Below, in pieces: positions 1 to 8,575 of a stretch of DNA of 64,000 nucleotides. Each line of letters opens with the position of its first letter. Position 1 is the first letter of the stretch. The position numbers were made by a program, and so were the translations under genes. The DNA is from Chitinimonas sp036961565 (lineage in GTDB: Bacteria > Pseudomonadota > Gammaproteobacteria > Burkholderiales > Chitinimonadaceae). Location: the NCBI RefSeq assembly GCF_036961565.1, contig NZ_JBAMDD010000002.1, positions 248,001 through 312,000 on the forward strand, given 5' to 3'. The notes beneath the pieces are model-generated. The model was given only the letters and a program-made list of their open reading frames with translations. It made no database searches and had not been told where the DNA came from.

Positions 1-1
1 G

Positions 2-1597
2 CGTTTCCCCCGCGCCACCCAGGTGTGGGATACCCAGGGCAAGCTGATACGGACTCTGGCCGAACAACCCCTGCTGGAGCGCCTGCCCAGCGGTAACGAT
101 GCCGTCCAACCCGGCCCGCGCGACTTTGCCTGGCGCGATGACGCCCCCGCCACAGTACACTGGACCGAAGCCCAGGACGGCGGCGATCCTAACCGCGAAG
201 CCAAGGTGCGCGACACGCTGTTCCAGCAGGCAGCACCGTTCGACCAGCCGGCCACACGCCTGCTGGATGTCGCCACACGAGTAGAAGACATCCGTTGGGG
301 GCGTGATGACTTGGCCCTGGTCACCGAAGGCTGGTGGAAGAGTCGCGACACCCGTACTTGGCGCATCCAGCCGGGCAAGCCAGCTACAGCGGCCGAGCTC
401 ATCGTGTCGCGCAAGTCAGAAGACCGCTACAGCGACCCCGGCACCCCGCTGACCCGCCTCAACAGCTACGGCCGGCCCGTGCTGCAAACCGGCAAGGACG
501 GCAACACCCTGCTTCTGGCCGGCGAAGGCGCCAGCCCGGAAGGTGACCGCCCCTTCCTTGATCGCTTCCACCTGGATAGCAAGCAGACCGAACGCCTGTG
601 GCGCTCCGAGGCACCGTACTACGAGCGCACCGTGGCCGTACTGGATGATGAAGGCCAGCGGCTGGTCACCAGCCGCGAAGCCGTGGACGAACGCCCCAAC
701 TACTACCTGCGAGATCTGGTACGCCGGATTGCCCCGCGTGCCTTGACGCAATTCCCGCACCCCTACCCGCAGTTCAAGGGCATGCAGAAGGAGCTGATAC
801 GCTACAAGCGGGCCGATGGCGTAGACCTGACGGCCACCCTGTATCTGCCAGCCGGCTACGACCCCAAGCGTGACGGCCCCCGCCCCATGCTGATGTGGGC
901 CTACCCACAGGAGTTCAAATCGGCCAAGGCAGCCAGCCAGGTTACCGACTCCCCCTACCGCTTCAACCGCATCAGCCTGGGCGGCCCCCTGGTCATGCTG
1001 GCCCGTGGCTACACCGTGCTGGACGACCCAGCCATGCCCATCATAGGCGAAGGCGACAAGGAGCCGAACGACAGCTACCTGCAGCAACTGACCCAGAGCG
1101 CACAGGCAGCGGTAGACGAGGTCGTCAAACGCGGCGTCGCCGACCGCGACCGCATTGCCGTGGGCGGCCACAGCTATGGTGCCTTCATGACCGCCAACCT
1201 GCTAGCCCATACCCGCCTGTTCCGCGCCGGTATCGCCCGCTCCGGCGCCTACAACCGCACGCTGACACCATTCGGCTTTCAGGCAGAAGACCGCAACTTC
1301 TGGCAGGCGCAGAACGTGTACCAGACCATGTCGCCGTTCAACCATGCCGACAAGATCAAGGATGCCCTACTGATCATCCACGGCGAAGTCGACAACAACC
1401 CAGGCACCTTCCCCATCCAGAGCGAGCGTCTCTACCAGGCACTGCAAGGCCTGGGCGGCACCGCCAGGCTGGTGATGCTGCCTCATGAAAGCCACGGCTA
1501 CCGCGCCCGCGAGTCACTGATGCATATGCTGTGGGAGCAAGACCGCTGGCTGGAGACCTATGTCACTCAGGCCAAGCCAAGAGAGGCTGGCAAGTAG
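2..1597 (+). CDS. S9D glutamyl endopeptidase-like prolyl oligopeptidase (5' end cut off)
   Basis: C-terminal part of a serine peptidase of the S9 (prolyl oligopeptidase) clan; the N-terminal end lies before the window, because the frame stays open to base 2 and the text before the first GTG (FPRATQ) fits the family. The beta-propeller part is followed by an alpha/beta-hydrolase domain with the nucleophile elbow GGHSYGAF, then HGEVDNNPG carrying the Asp and PHESHGY carrying the His. The best family match I recognise is the glutamyl endopeptidase/CGEP subgroup (S9D), from the propeller text GPRDFAWRDD and WTEAQDGGDP. Probably exported or periplasmic, but the signal region is not visible. A strong hairpin terminator follows directly. 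Confidence 0.85.
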   Translation, partial: RFPRATQVWDTQGKLIRTLAEQPLLERLPSGNDAVQPGPRDFAWRDDAPATVHWTEAQDGGDPNREAKVRDTLFQQAAPFDQPATRLLDVATRVEDIRWGRDDLALVTEGWWKSRDTRTWRIQPGKPATAAELIVSRKSEDRYSDPGTPLTRLNSYGRPVLQTGKDGNTLLLAGEGASPEGDRPFLDRFHLDSKQTERLWRSEAPYYERTVAVLDDEGQRLVTSREAVDERPNYYLRDLVRRIAPRALTQFPHPYPQFKGMQKELIRYKRADGVDLTATLYLPAGYDPKRDGPRPMLMWAYPQEFKSAKAASQVTDSPYRFNRISLGGPLVMLARGYTVLDDPAMPIIGEGDKEPNDSYLQQLTQSAQAAVDEVVKRGVADRDRIAVGGHSYGAFMTANLLAHTRLFRAGIARSGAYNRTLTPFGFQAEDRNFWQAQNVYQTMSPFNHADKIKDALLIIHGEVDNNPGTFPIQSERLYQALQGLGGTARLVMLPHESHGYRARESLMHMLWEQDRWLETYVTQAKPREAGK

Positions 1598-1603
1598 GCA
1601 AGC

Positions 1604-1633
1604 AAAGGGCCACTCGATTCGAGTGGCCCTTTT
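1604..1633. terminator. Bidirectional intrinsic terminator
   Basis: A 13-bp perfect stem (AAAGGGCCACTCG) with a 3-nt loop, flanked by A and T runs, lies between two convergent genes and can stop transcription from both sides. Confidence 0.9.
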
Positions 1634-1642
1634 GTTAAAGCG

Positions 1643-2230
1643 CTATTTCAAGTACCGGTAATGCCCCGTAATGGGATAACGAAAGAGAATATCGTCCTCC
1701 ACCGGCCCGGCCCCGATATTGTGAATGATCTTGGGCCGCTTGCTGCCGCCAACCCGTTGGTCAGAGACGATGCCGATATGCGGCAGATTGCCGGGCAAGC
1801 GCCATGTCACCAGGTCGCCAGGCGCGTAGCTGCCCGGCTCCTGGCTCACAGGCAAGGCTGCGCCCGCGCGTGTCATGAAGGTCTGGATATTGGGTACGCG
1901 GCGATGGTCGATATTTCGGTCTGGCGCACGCATGCCCCATAGCTTGGGATAGGCCCCAAAATGCCGGGCCATGTCCTCGTGTATCAGCACCTGCAGATCC
2001 ACCCCCTGCTTGCGATAGGCCCGTATCACCAGATCGGTGCAGACTCCCCGGTTGTCGGCCACATCGCCCATGGGGTAGGCAATGCGCTGGTAGGCACCGT
2101 CGTAGACTTCATGCTGCTGGGTGCGGGCCCGCGCCGCCGCGACCAGCTTATCCGCAAAAGTCGCGGCCCATGCCACTGAGGCATCCGACAGCAACAGCGC
2201 TACAGCAACAATGGGTGGCAAGACCTTCAT
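1643..2230 (-). CDS. Secreted DUF1287 family protein
   Basis: 195 residues with an N-terminal signal peptide (hydrophobic stretch about residues 5-22, cleavage near AWA-A). The body matches the DUF1287 family: the segment DNRGVCTDLVIRAYR with a Cys, and PHIGIVSD with a His, resemble the Cys and His of NlpC/P60-like folds. Function is unknown; a periplasmic cell-wall-related role is an inference from the fold. It lies downstream of prfH on the same strand with a 60-bp gap, so it may be co-transcribed with the rtcB-prfH pair, but nothing in its sequence links it to RNA repair. Confidence 0.8.
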   Translation of the reverse strand: MKVLPPIVAVALLLSDASVAWAATFADKLVAAARARTQQHEVYDGAYQRIAYPMGDVADNRGVCTDLVIRAYRKQGVDLQVLIHEDMARHFGAYPKLWGMRAPDRNIDHRRVPNIQTFMTRAGAALPVSQEPGSYAPGDLVTWRLPGNLPHIGIVSDQRVGGSKRPKIIHNIGAGPVEDDILFRYPITGHYRYLK

Positions 2231-2290
2231 GGATCACCTGCTCTATCAAGGACGAAGGAATCCGGGCCGGCCCCAGCCAGCCCGTATCCA

Positions 2291-2911
2291 CTATGGCATG
2301 ACTGCCTGGAAGCGCGCTCCTGCAAAGACCCGCTTAGGGCTACCGCGTTCAATCTGGTAGTGCTGCATGCGGCGCGCAGACCGCAATGCCGCCACACCGG
2401 TTGACTGCTGCTCGGCCAGCTTGTGGGCCAGCAGGCAGGCCGCCAGCCGCTTGTTGGCATGCTGGCTGCGCTCGGTCTGCACCCTGACACTGATGCCGGT
2501 GGCGACATGGGTAGCCCGTACCGCAGACTCTGTCTTGTTGACGTGCTGCCCGCCCGGGCCCGATGCACGCAAGGTTTCATAGCGTATTTCGCTGGCCAGC
2601 GCCTTGGCGGGCATGGCGCAGCGGCTTACACCAATAAACCAGTTCTTGCGCAGATGGCGTGGCCGATAGGGGCTAGCGCAGGTCCATTGCAGGGTGCCCT
2701 CCCATTGCTGAGCCAGCACGGCTTCGGCCTCACCCTCCAGGCTGATCAATACCGAGCGGAAGGTTCCGGCCTTGTCCCCCGGCTCCTGTTCCAGGATATC
2801 GGTCACCACCCGGTTTTGCTCGGCCTCGCCTTGCAGGCACTGCAGCGCCTTGGCCACTGCCAGGCAGCATTCATCAGGCCCCTGGCCCGCAGAGAGTTGT
2901 AGCAAGATCAT
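2291..2911 (-). CDS. prfH: Peptide chain release factor H
   Basis: 206 residues. Class I release-factor-like protein with the catalytic GGQ at residues 120-122 (in ASGPGGQHVNKTESA) and no codon-recognition domain, as in the PrfH family. I choose the ATG at 2911 because it overlaps the rtcB stop as ATGA and gives the family N-terminus MILLQLSAGQGP; the in-frame ATG at 2920 is less likely. PrfH is known as the partner of a subclass of RtcB and is thought to release peptides from ribosomes damaged in the decoding centre so that the ligase can repair the 16S rRNA. Translational coupling to rtcB supports joint action here. Confidence 0.93.
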   Translation of the reverse strand: MILLQLSAGQGPDECCLAVAKALQCLQGEAEQNRVVTDILEQEPGDKAGTFRSVLISLEGEAEAVLAQQWEGTLQWTCASPYRPRHLRKNWFIGVSRCAMPAKALASEIRYETLRASGPGGQHVNKTESAVRATHVATGISVRVQTERSQHANKRLAACLLAHKLAEQQSTGVAALRSARRMQHYQIERGSPKRVFAGARFQAVMP

Positions 2912-4047
2912 TCGCAGCATTCCCCACGGGTTTTATAGGTCAGCACCGGTTTCAGGCGAGCCACCACATGCAGCAAGCCCGCCCCCGCCAGGGCGGCAAC
3001 AATATTGTCTATCGGCTTGTAGGCCTCGGGCGCTTCCTCGTAGATCAGCTCCCGGTCGGCGCAGATCACATGGCTACCCAGGCGGGTACGGCTCAGCTGG
3101 GCATAGCTATAGCGCTTGACCAGCCTGTCCTTGCACTCGCTGCGCATCCACTTGCGGCCAGCGCCATGGGCCAAGGAATACAGGCTGACCGCACTGGGCA
3201 GGGGCTGCACCAGGTAGCTGTAGTCCCCGCGTGAGCCGGGAATCACAACAGCGCCACGGTCCGCTGGGGTCGCGCCCTTGCGGTGCATCCAACCAGCCTG
3301 CTGGCCCACCTGCGCACGGCATACCATGTTGTGGTTGATATCCAGCAGTGGCTCGCCCTCGGCGTGCAATCGCGCCAATATGCGCCGGGCGATCAGTTGC
3401 CGATTGGCCTCGGCAAACAGTACTGCCTTATCGTGTTCCTGCAGATAAGCGCGCGCCGCTGCGGAGTCTGCCGCCAGCCCATGGTGGCCATGCCGGTCTA
3501 TATGCTGGCGCAGGATATGCTGGCCCAAGCCGCGCGAACCACTGTGCACCAGCAGTTGCAGCACACCCTTTTGCAGCTTTAGCTGCGCCAGGGCGGCTGG
3601 GTCATACACCTCGTCCACCCGTTGCAGCTCGGCAAAATGGTTGCCACCACCTATGGTGCCCAGCGCTTGCTGAAAGCCCATGTCGGCCGGCACCAATGCC
3701 GCAACGGTGGCCTGCCAGCTGTCATCCAGCGGGCCATCAATATTGCCCAGCTTCTTCTCCAGCTTGCCGATACTGGCTTTGCTGGCATCAATATCGGTCT
3801 GCCATAGCGCCATGCCGCAGCCTATATCCCCGCCGATCAAGGCAGGGTACAGATGTTCGGCGGCAAAGAAGGCCGCGCCGACCGGATAACCACGACCGGG
3901 ATGCAGGTCGGGCATGCCGGCCACCAGGTTCATGCCTGGCAGTTTTGCCGTGTTATGTAATTGCTGGATCGCATCGCCTTCGATCCAAGTGTCTTCCGCC
4001 GCGATCAAGGTGACGCGGTCAGACAGATTCTGAACGTAATTGCCCAT
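2908..4047 (-). CDS. rtcB: RNA-splicing ligase RtcB (PrfH-associated type)
   Basis: 379 residues, GTP/Mn-dependent 3'-phosphate RNA ligase. Visible motifs in order: HPGRGYPVG, GGDIGCGM (metal-binding Asp and Cys), GGGNHF, VHSGSRGLG, the HNMV segment, IPGSRGDYSYLV and SLAHGAGRKW, which holds the His that becomes guanylylated. It is the first gene of the rtcB-prfH operon and its stop overlaps the prfH start by 4 bases. No rtcR regulator or RNA cyclase (rtcA) is in the window and I could not find a convincing sigma-54 site upstream, so control differs from the E. coli rtcBA operon. A short ORF with a good ribosome site lies 96 bp upstream. Confidence 0.95.
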   Translation of the reverse strand: MGNYVQNLSDRVTLIAAEDTWIEGDAIQQLHNTAKLPGMNLVAGMPDLHPGRGYPVGAAFFAAEHLYPALIGGDIGCGMALWQTDIDASKASIGKLEKKLGNIDGPLDDSWQATVAALVPADMGFQQALGTIGGGNHFAELQRVDEVYDPAALAQLKLQKGVLQLLVHSGSRGLGQHILRQHIDRHGHHGLAADSAAARAYLQEHDKAVLFAEANRQLIARRILARLHAEGEPLLDINHNMVCRAQVGQQAGWMHRKGATPADRGAVVIPGSRGDYSYLVQPLPSAVSLYSLAHGAGRKWMRSECKDRLVKRYSYAQLSRTRLGSHVICADRELIYEEAPEAYKPIDNIVAALAGAGLLHVVARLKPVLTYKTRGECCE

Positions 4048-4143
4048 TGTATTTCCATACCAGATTTATAAAAACGCTGATTTGGCAGGCCGGAGCCTGG
4101 GGCAATACGAGAGGACAGCTAAAGCTGGGAGATCTCGATCAAC

Positions 4144-4185
4144 CTAGGCACGGGCACTGCAGAAGGGGGAAACAGTGTGTTGCAT
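4144..4185 (-). CDS. Possible 13-residue leader peptide before rtcB
   Basis: ATG to TAG, 13 codons (MQHTVSPFCSARA), with a near-perfect ribosome site AAGGAG nine bases before the ATG. It lies on the same strand as rtcB, 96 bp upstream. The 381-bp gap 4048-4428 contains nothing else I can name. A translated leader could let the operon respond to ribosome state, which is speculation. It could also be a chance ORF. Confidence 0.35.
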   Translation of the reverse strand: MQHTVSPFCSARA

Positions 4186-4428
4186 GGTGTTTTTCTCCTT
4201 TACAGTGAGGTTGATGAGTGAGGGATAAGCGCGGCAAATACTAGCACTACCGCAAACCGTTTGGGAAGCACCGCCCAGTTCACCCGTACAGCCCCGCCTC
4301 TGTCCGCGTCGGGGTCGCCACGCTCGCGCGCCAGTGCAGCCCAATCGACGATTTCTACCGTGCGAGACCAGACAGAGGTGGCGCGTGCCGTCCCCACTGG
4401 CTTGGTTCAGCACGAACAGGGGCCCCTT

Positions 4429-5148
4429 CTACGGCCCGCAGCCGCCTGCCATAGGCACCACCGGCGAGCCACGAAAGGCCGCCGAACGCACCAGCGGCAC
4501 GTTCACGCAGTACAGACCCTTATTGGTATAGACGCGGGTCACACGACTACTCCCCTCCTGCGTGGTCACCACATTCAGCACCACCAGCTCACCCAGTTCG
4601 CGTTCGAACAGCTTGGCCATGGCGGTTTGCACGATAGGTGGCAGCTTGATCAGATTGTGCGGCAGTGGTTTGACCGGCAGCAACTGGCGGGCGGCATCGG
4701 CTTCTTGCCGCAGGGCCAGGTCGGTCGAGCCGGCACTGCGCAAGGCGCGTTCTGTCAGGCTTTCATCCGGCGCCACGGCAAAGGGGTCAGCGGTGATTGC
4801 CGTGGGTGCCGTTACTGGCGGCGGCGTCACGGCGGTAGTCGGTGGTACTGCTGGCACAGGGGCGGCACGGGTTCCCGTACCGGTCACCGTACGGGCCACC
4901 ACACGAGATGATCGGGTACTGGCTGGCCGGGGCGATGGTGCAGCGCGGGCTTCAGGCTCGGCGCGGCTGCTCGGCGGTGTGGGTAGCCACAACCATTGCA
5001 TGGCAGGCCGGGGCCGTACCGTAGGTGGCTCGTCGGCCAAGCCAGCACGTCGCTGCTGCTGCATGATGGGCCAGACCCAGAATAGAACGATGTGCAGTCC
5101 CATGGATACGCCCATCCCCACCCACATGGCGCGACGCCCGTACCGCAT
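4429..5148 (-). CDS. TonB-like membrane-anchored protein of unknown function
   Basis: 239 residues: a short cytoplasmic N-terminus, one membrane segment at about residues 9-28, then a long Pro/Ala/Thr-rich linker (about 40-125), and a folded C-terminal part of about 100 residues. The layout resembles energy transducers of the TonB/TolA kind, but I see no clear TonB C-terminal motif and no exbB/exbD nearby. The C-terminus has a pair of Cys (YCVNVP and GGCGP) that may form a disulfide in the periplasm. Function unassigned. Confidence 0.6.
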   Translation of the reverse strand: MRYGRRAMWVGMGVSMGLHIVLFWVWPIMQQQRRAGLADEPPTVRPRPAMQWLWLPTPPSSRAEPEARAAPSPRPASTRSSRVVARTVTGTGTRAAPVPAVPPTTAVTPPPVTAPTAITADPFAVAPDESLTERALRSAGSTDLALRQEADAARQLLPVKPLPHNLIKLPPIVQTAMAKLFERELGELVVLNVVTTQEGSSRVTRVYTNKGLYCVNVPLVRSAAFRGSPVVPMAGGCGP

Positions 5149-5249
5149 GCTTCCCCCTATAGACTTGTTATGCTGGCCTGTTGACCCCCACCCGGCTCAA
5201 GACGTTCCCCGCAGTGCTATCATTTCTGCCTCTCAATCAGGATACCGCC

Positions 5250-5729
5250 ATGTTCCACACCGCCGACCAGAGCCGCACGCCCAACTACGACGAGCTGGAC
5301 CGCCAGTTGGCCAGCCTGTTCGAGGGCGAGCGGGACTTTATCGCCAATGCGGCGCAGTTCTCCGCCTTTATCTACCAGACGCTGGATGCCCTCAACTGGG
5401 CAGGCTTCTATCTTGCGCGTGGCGAAGAACTGGTACTGGGCCCTTTCCAGGGCAAGGTAGCCTGCGTACGCATCCCCTTTGGTCGCGGTGTCTGCGGCAC
5501 CGCCGCGCAGCAACGGGAAACCATCGTGGTCGACGATGTCCATGCCTTCCCCGGCCATATCGCCTGTGATGCGGCTTCCAACGCCGAGATCGTGCTACCC
5601 GTCATCAAGGACGGGCGACTGGTGGGTGTTTTTGATATCGACAGCCCGGAAACCCACCGTTTCAGCGCCGACGACAAACTGGGGCTGGAAAAGCTGCTGG
5701 CCCGCTTTGTGGCCGCCACCGACCTGTAG
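5250..5729 (+). CDS. msrC: Free methionine-(R)-sulfoxide reductase (GAF domain)
   Basis: 159 residues, single GAF domain. Reduces free methionine-R-sulfoxide in the cytoplasm. Three cysteines at residues 72, 82 and 106 keep the 10 and 24 residue spacing of the E. coli enzyme (C84, C94, C118), so it should be active. The start at the ATG at 5250 is the family start (MFHTADQSRTPNYDELDRQL); an upstream in-frame extension from 5181 does not look coding. It ends before a strong shared terminator. Confidence 0.92.
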   Translation: MFHTADQSRTPNYDELDRQLASLFEGERDFIANAAQFSAFIYQTLDALNWAGFYLARGEELVLGPFQGKVACVRIPFGRGVCGTAAQQRETIVVDDVHAFPGHIACDAASNAEIVLPVIKDGRLVGVFDIDSPETHRFSADDKLGLEKLLARFVAATDL

Positions 5730-5748
5730 GAGCCTGTTCAAAGGGAAC

Positions 5749-5783
5749 AAACAAACAGCCCCGCGATGCGGGGCTGTTTGTTT
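5749..5783. terminator. Bidirectional intrinsic terminator
   Basis: 16-bp perfect stem (AAACAAACAGCCCCGC) with a GAT loop between the convergent msrC and mltD. Confidence 0.9.
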
Positions 5784-5810
5784 GGCACTCACCTACCCGA
5801 TACGGCGGTA

Positions 5811-7553
5811 TCAGCTGGCATTACGTATCTGCAGCTTGTAACCCACGCGCAGCACGCCCTTGGCCGCCGGCCGATTCCAGCGCTTGAGGTCGGCCACGCT
5901 GACATCGTAGCGGCGTGCGATCTCGTCCAGGGTATCGCCACTGCGCACCACATGCTGGCGATCACGCGCCTTCCTGGATTTATCGGCCTGCTTCTTGCTG
6001 CTGGCCAACCTTACCTCCGGCTCCTGCCCGCTTTCCACGTCCAGGTTCAGCATCTTGCCCACGGTCACGCTATTGGACTTGAGGTCGTTGAGCGCCTTGA
6101 TATCGGTCACGGTCATACCGTGGCGCTTGGCGATGGAAAACAGCGTATCGCCACGCTGTACCCGGTAGCGTGTCACGACCCGTGTGGTCTGCACCGCCGG
6201 CATGGCACGCGCTGCGGGCAGCGGGGCTTCCTCGGCAGCGTCGTCTTCCTTGTCAGCCGGCTTGATGGCACCGGAAATCAAGGCAGCCAGGTTCTGCCGC
6301 TCGCTCACGTCCATATTGCCGCGTATGGGCACCAGTATGGTCTGGCCATTGGCAGCACGGGCGCTACCCAGCTTGTTCACATCGCGTAGCTCGGCCAGCT
6401 GGATATTGAACTTGTCGGCAATGCCATCCAGCGATTCGCCCCGCTTGGTGACATAGGGCTGCCATGACAGCAGCGGCTTGTCATAGCTCTTGAGATTGCG
6501 CTCGAAGTTTTCCACCTTGTCGACCGGCAACAGCAGCTTGCGGTCTTCCTTGTGGGCAAACACCGGCCGTATCAGGCCTGGATTCAGGTGCAGCAGTTCG
6601 TCCACCGTGGTACCGGCCAGCTGTGCGGCCAGTTGCAGGTCCATGTGGCGGCCGGTGCTGACAGGCTGGAAGTACGGCTTGTCCGGCACCGACGGTATCT
6701 TCACCCCGAAAGCTTCCGGGTTGGCGATGATATTGCGCACGGCCAGCAGCTTGGGCACGTAGTTTTCGGTCTCGCGTGGCTTCTTGATGGTGTCGAAGTC
6801 GTCTTCCAGGCCACGGGCGCGGGTCTTGGCCAGCGCACGGCCTACGCCGCCCTCGCCCCAGTTGTAGGCTGCCAAGGCCAGTTGCCAGTCACCGAACAGG
6901 TTGTAGAGATCCTGCAGATAGTCCAGCGCCGCATAGGTGGCCGCCATGACGTCCTGCCGACCGTCGTACCACCAGGTACGCTCCAGGCCATAGCGCTGCC
7001 CGGTAGACGGAATGAACTGCCATAGGCCCGATGCTAGCGCATGCGATTGCGCCTTGGGCACAAAGGCGCTCTCTACGATAGGCAGTAGCGCAATCTCGGT
7101 GGGCATGCCACGGCGCTCCACCTCGCTGACAATAAAGTAGAGGTAACGGCGACCACGATCGACCACCCGCTTCATGTACTCCGGGTGGCTGGCATAGAAG
7201 CGTTCCTGCGCCCGCACTGCCGGGGTATCCACCTCACCCATCTTGAAGCCCTGCCGCACCCGCGCCCATAGATCGGCATCGGCACCCATGGTGGCGGGTG
7301 GCGAGGTCATCAAGGGGTTTTCAGGGGTGATAGGGGCAAACGCTGGCGTTGTTTCAGTGGCGGATTCAAGCACCGCATCCGTCAGGGTTTCGGTGGTGGT
7401 TTCGGCGGCGGCTGCATCAAGCGGCGCGGCAAGCAGTGCCGGCTCGGTCATGGTGGCCTGTTCCGCGATGGCATCGCCTGCATGGGCAAGGGGCGCAAAC
7501 AGGGCGGCCACCAGGGCAAACAGAGGAGCGAGTCGGAAATGGATATGGGTCAT
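5811..7553 (-). CDS. mltD: Membrane-bound lytic murein transglycosylase D with LysM domains
   Basis: 580 residues from the ATG at 7553, which gives a clean signal peptide (MTHIHFRLAPLFALVAALFA); the 37-residue open extension upstream is not credible. A lytic transglycosylase (SLT) domain at about residues 110-260 has the catalytic Glu in LPIVESAF and the SGLWQFIPSTG and AAYNWGEGG motifs. Three LysM peptidoglycan-binding modules follow (about 365-410, 450-500 and 525-580). It cleaves the glycan strand to 1,6-anhydro ends in the periplasm. No lipobox Cys is evident at the signal cleavage site, so anchoring may differ from E. coli MltD. The gloB-mltD arrangement with a divergent methyltransferase is the conserved one known from other Proteobacteria. 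Confidence 0.93.
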   Translation of the reverse strand: MTHIHFRLAPLFALVAALFAPLAHAGDAIAEQATMTEPALLAAPLDAAAAETTTETLTDAVLESATETTPAFAPITPENPLMTSPPATMGADADLWARVRQGFKMGEVDTPAVRAQERFYASHPEYMKRVVDRGRRYLYFIVSEVERRGMPTEIALLPIVESAFVPKAQSHALASGLWQFIPSTGQRYGLERTWWYDGRQDVMAATYAALDYLQDLYNLFGDWQLALAAYNWGEGGVGRALAKTRARGLEDDFDTIKKPRETENYVPKLLAVRNIIANPEAFGVKIPSVPDKPYFQPVSTGRHMDLQLAAQLAGTTVDELLHLNPGLIRPVFAHKEDRKLLLPVDKVENFERNLKSYDKPLLSWQPYVTKRGESLDGIADKFNIQLAELRDVNKLGSARAANGQTILVPIRGNMDVSERQNLAALISGAIKPADKEDDAAEEAPLPAARAMPAVQTTRVVTRYRVQRGDTLFSIAKRHGMTVTDIKALNDLKSNSVTVGKMLNLDVESGQEPEVRLASSKKQADKSRKARDRQHVVRSGDTLDEIARRYDVSVADLKRWNRPAAKGVLRVGYKLQIRNAS

Positions 7554-7813
7554 AGGCTCAAATGAAAAAGGCACGTCGCGAACAAAGGGGCCGCACCTGT
7601 TGAAGGTCCGCCGGCCGAAGGGACGCAGCGAGTGTTTCGTGCATCCCATGCTTTGATGGGACATGCCAAGTAAATGAAAACTGCCGCGATGGTAGGAGCA
7701 TGGCGGTAGTGCGTCAACCTGAAATTTCCTTATGAATCAACACAAAGCACCATCACACCCCGGAATGACCTTGGTGGTGGAACGGGTATTAGTCCATCTT
7801 GCCGTTCGTCAGT

Positions 7814-8575
7814 TCAACCGCGAAATACATTCTTCCACTCCCTTAGGGTGGCGAACACGGCCACCGGGCCGTTGTCTATGGCGCCCTGGCTGGCCGCTGC
7901 CGCCTGGATGGCCGGTTCCGCCCAGCGCAAGAAGGGGTTGGTCGCTCGCTCCAGGCCGATGCTGGAAGGCAAGGTAGGCAGTTGCTGCGCTCGCCGCAAG
8001 CGGTCTGCCTGGTGGCGCTGCTGCAATGCCGGGTTATCGGGCTCTACAGCCAGCGCAAACTGCTGGTTGGAAAGCGTATATTCATGGGTACAGCACACCA
8101 GCGTCTCGTCCGGCAAGGCTGCCAGCCGCGCCAGCGAGGCCTGCATCTGGGTGGCCGTGCCTTCAAACAGCCGGCCACAGCCGCAGGCAAACAGGGTATC
8201 CCCGCAAAACACCACGCCCTCGCCATGGTAGGCAATATGATCAAGCGTATGACCGGGTACCGCCATGACGGCAAAACTCACGCCCATGCCGGGCACGCTC
8301 ACCTTGCCGCCATCACCCACACCGTGGCTGATACCAGCAATGCTGGGCGGGCCATAGACCGGGCAGCCATAGCGGGCCACCAGCTCAGCCAGGCCGCCAG
8401 TATGGTCAGCATGATGGTGGGTCACCAATATGGCACTCAGATGCAAACCCAGTGTCTCAAGCTGAGCCACCACCGGCGCGGCCACCCCTGGGTCCACGAC
8501 CAAGGCATGGCCGGCTTGGTGCATCAACCAGACATAGTTGTCCTGGAGTATGGGAACAGGCAGGATGGTCGACAT
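7814..8575 (-). CDS. gloB: Hydroxyacylglutathione hydrolase (glyoxalase II)
   Basis: 253 residues, metallo-beta-lactamase fold. The binuclear metal motif THHHADHTGG is at residues 52-61 with further ligands in VPGHTLDHIAY, GDTLFACGCGR and CTHEYTLSN. Hydrolyses S-lactoylglutathione in methylglyoxal detoxification. The start at 8575 has an excellent ribosome site (GAAGGAG, 7 bases before ATG). This ATG overlaps, on the opposite strand, the start codon of the neighbouring methyltransferase. Confidence 0.95.
   Translation of the reverse strand: MSTILPVPILQDNYVWLMHQAGHALVVDPGVAAPVVAQLETLGLHLSAILVTHHHADHTGGLAELVARYGCPVYGPPSIAGISHGVGDGGKVSVPGMGVSFAVMAVPGHTLDHIAYHGEGVVFCGDTLFACGCGRLFEGTATQMQASLARLAALPDETLVCCTHEYTLSNQQFALAVEPDNPALQQRHQADRLRRAQQLPTLPSSIGLERATNPFLRWAEPAIQAAAASQGAIDNGPVAVFATLREWKNVFRG

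Noticed and set aside
416..1171. 251-codon open frame antisense to the peptidase
   Set aside because: Shadow of the real gene in GC-rich sequence; no family pattern and no ribosome site.
4048..4428. Sigma-54 promoter for rtcB
   Set aside because: The best -24/-12 candidates lack the GG or GC pair at the right spacing.
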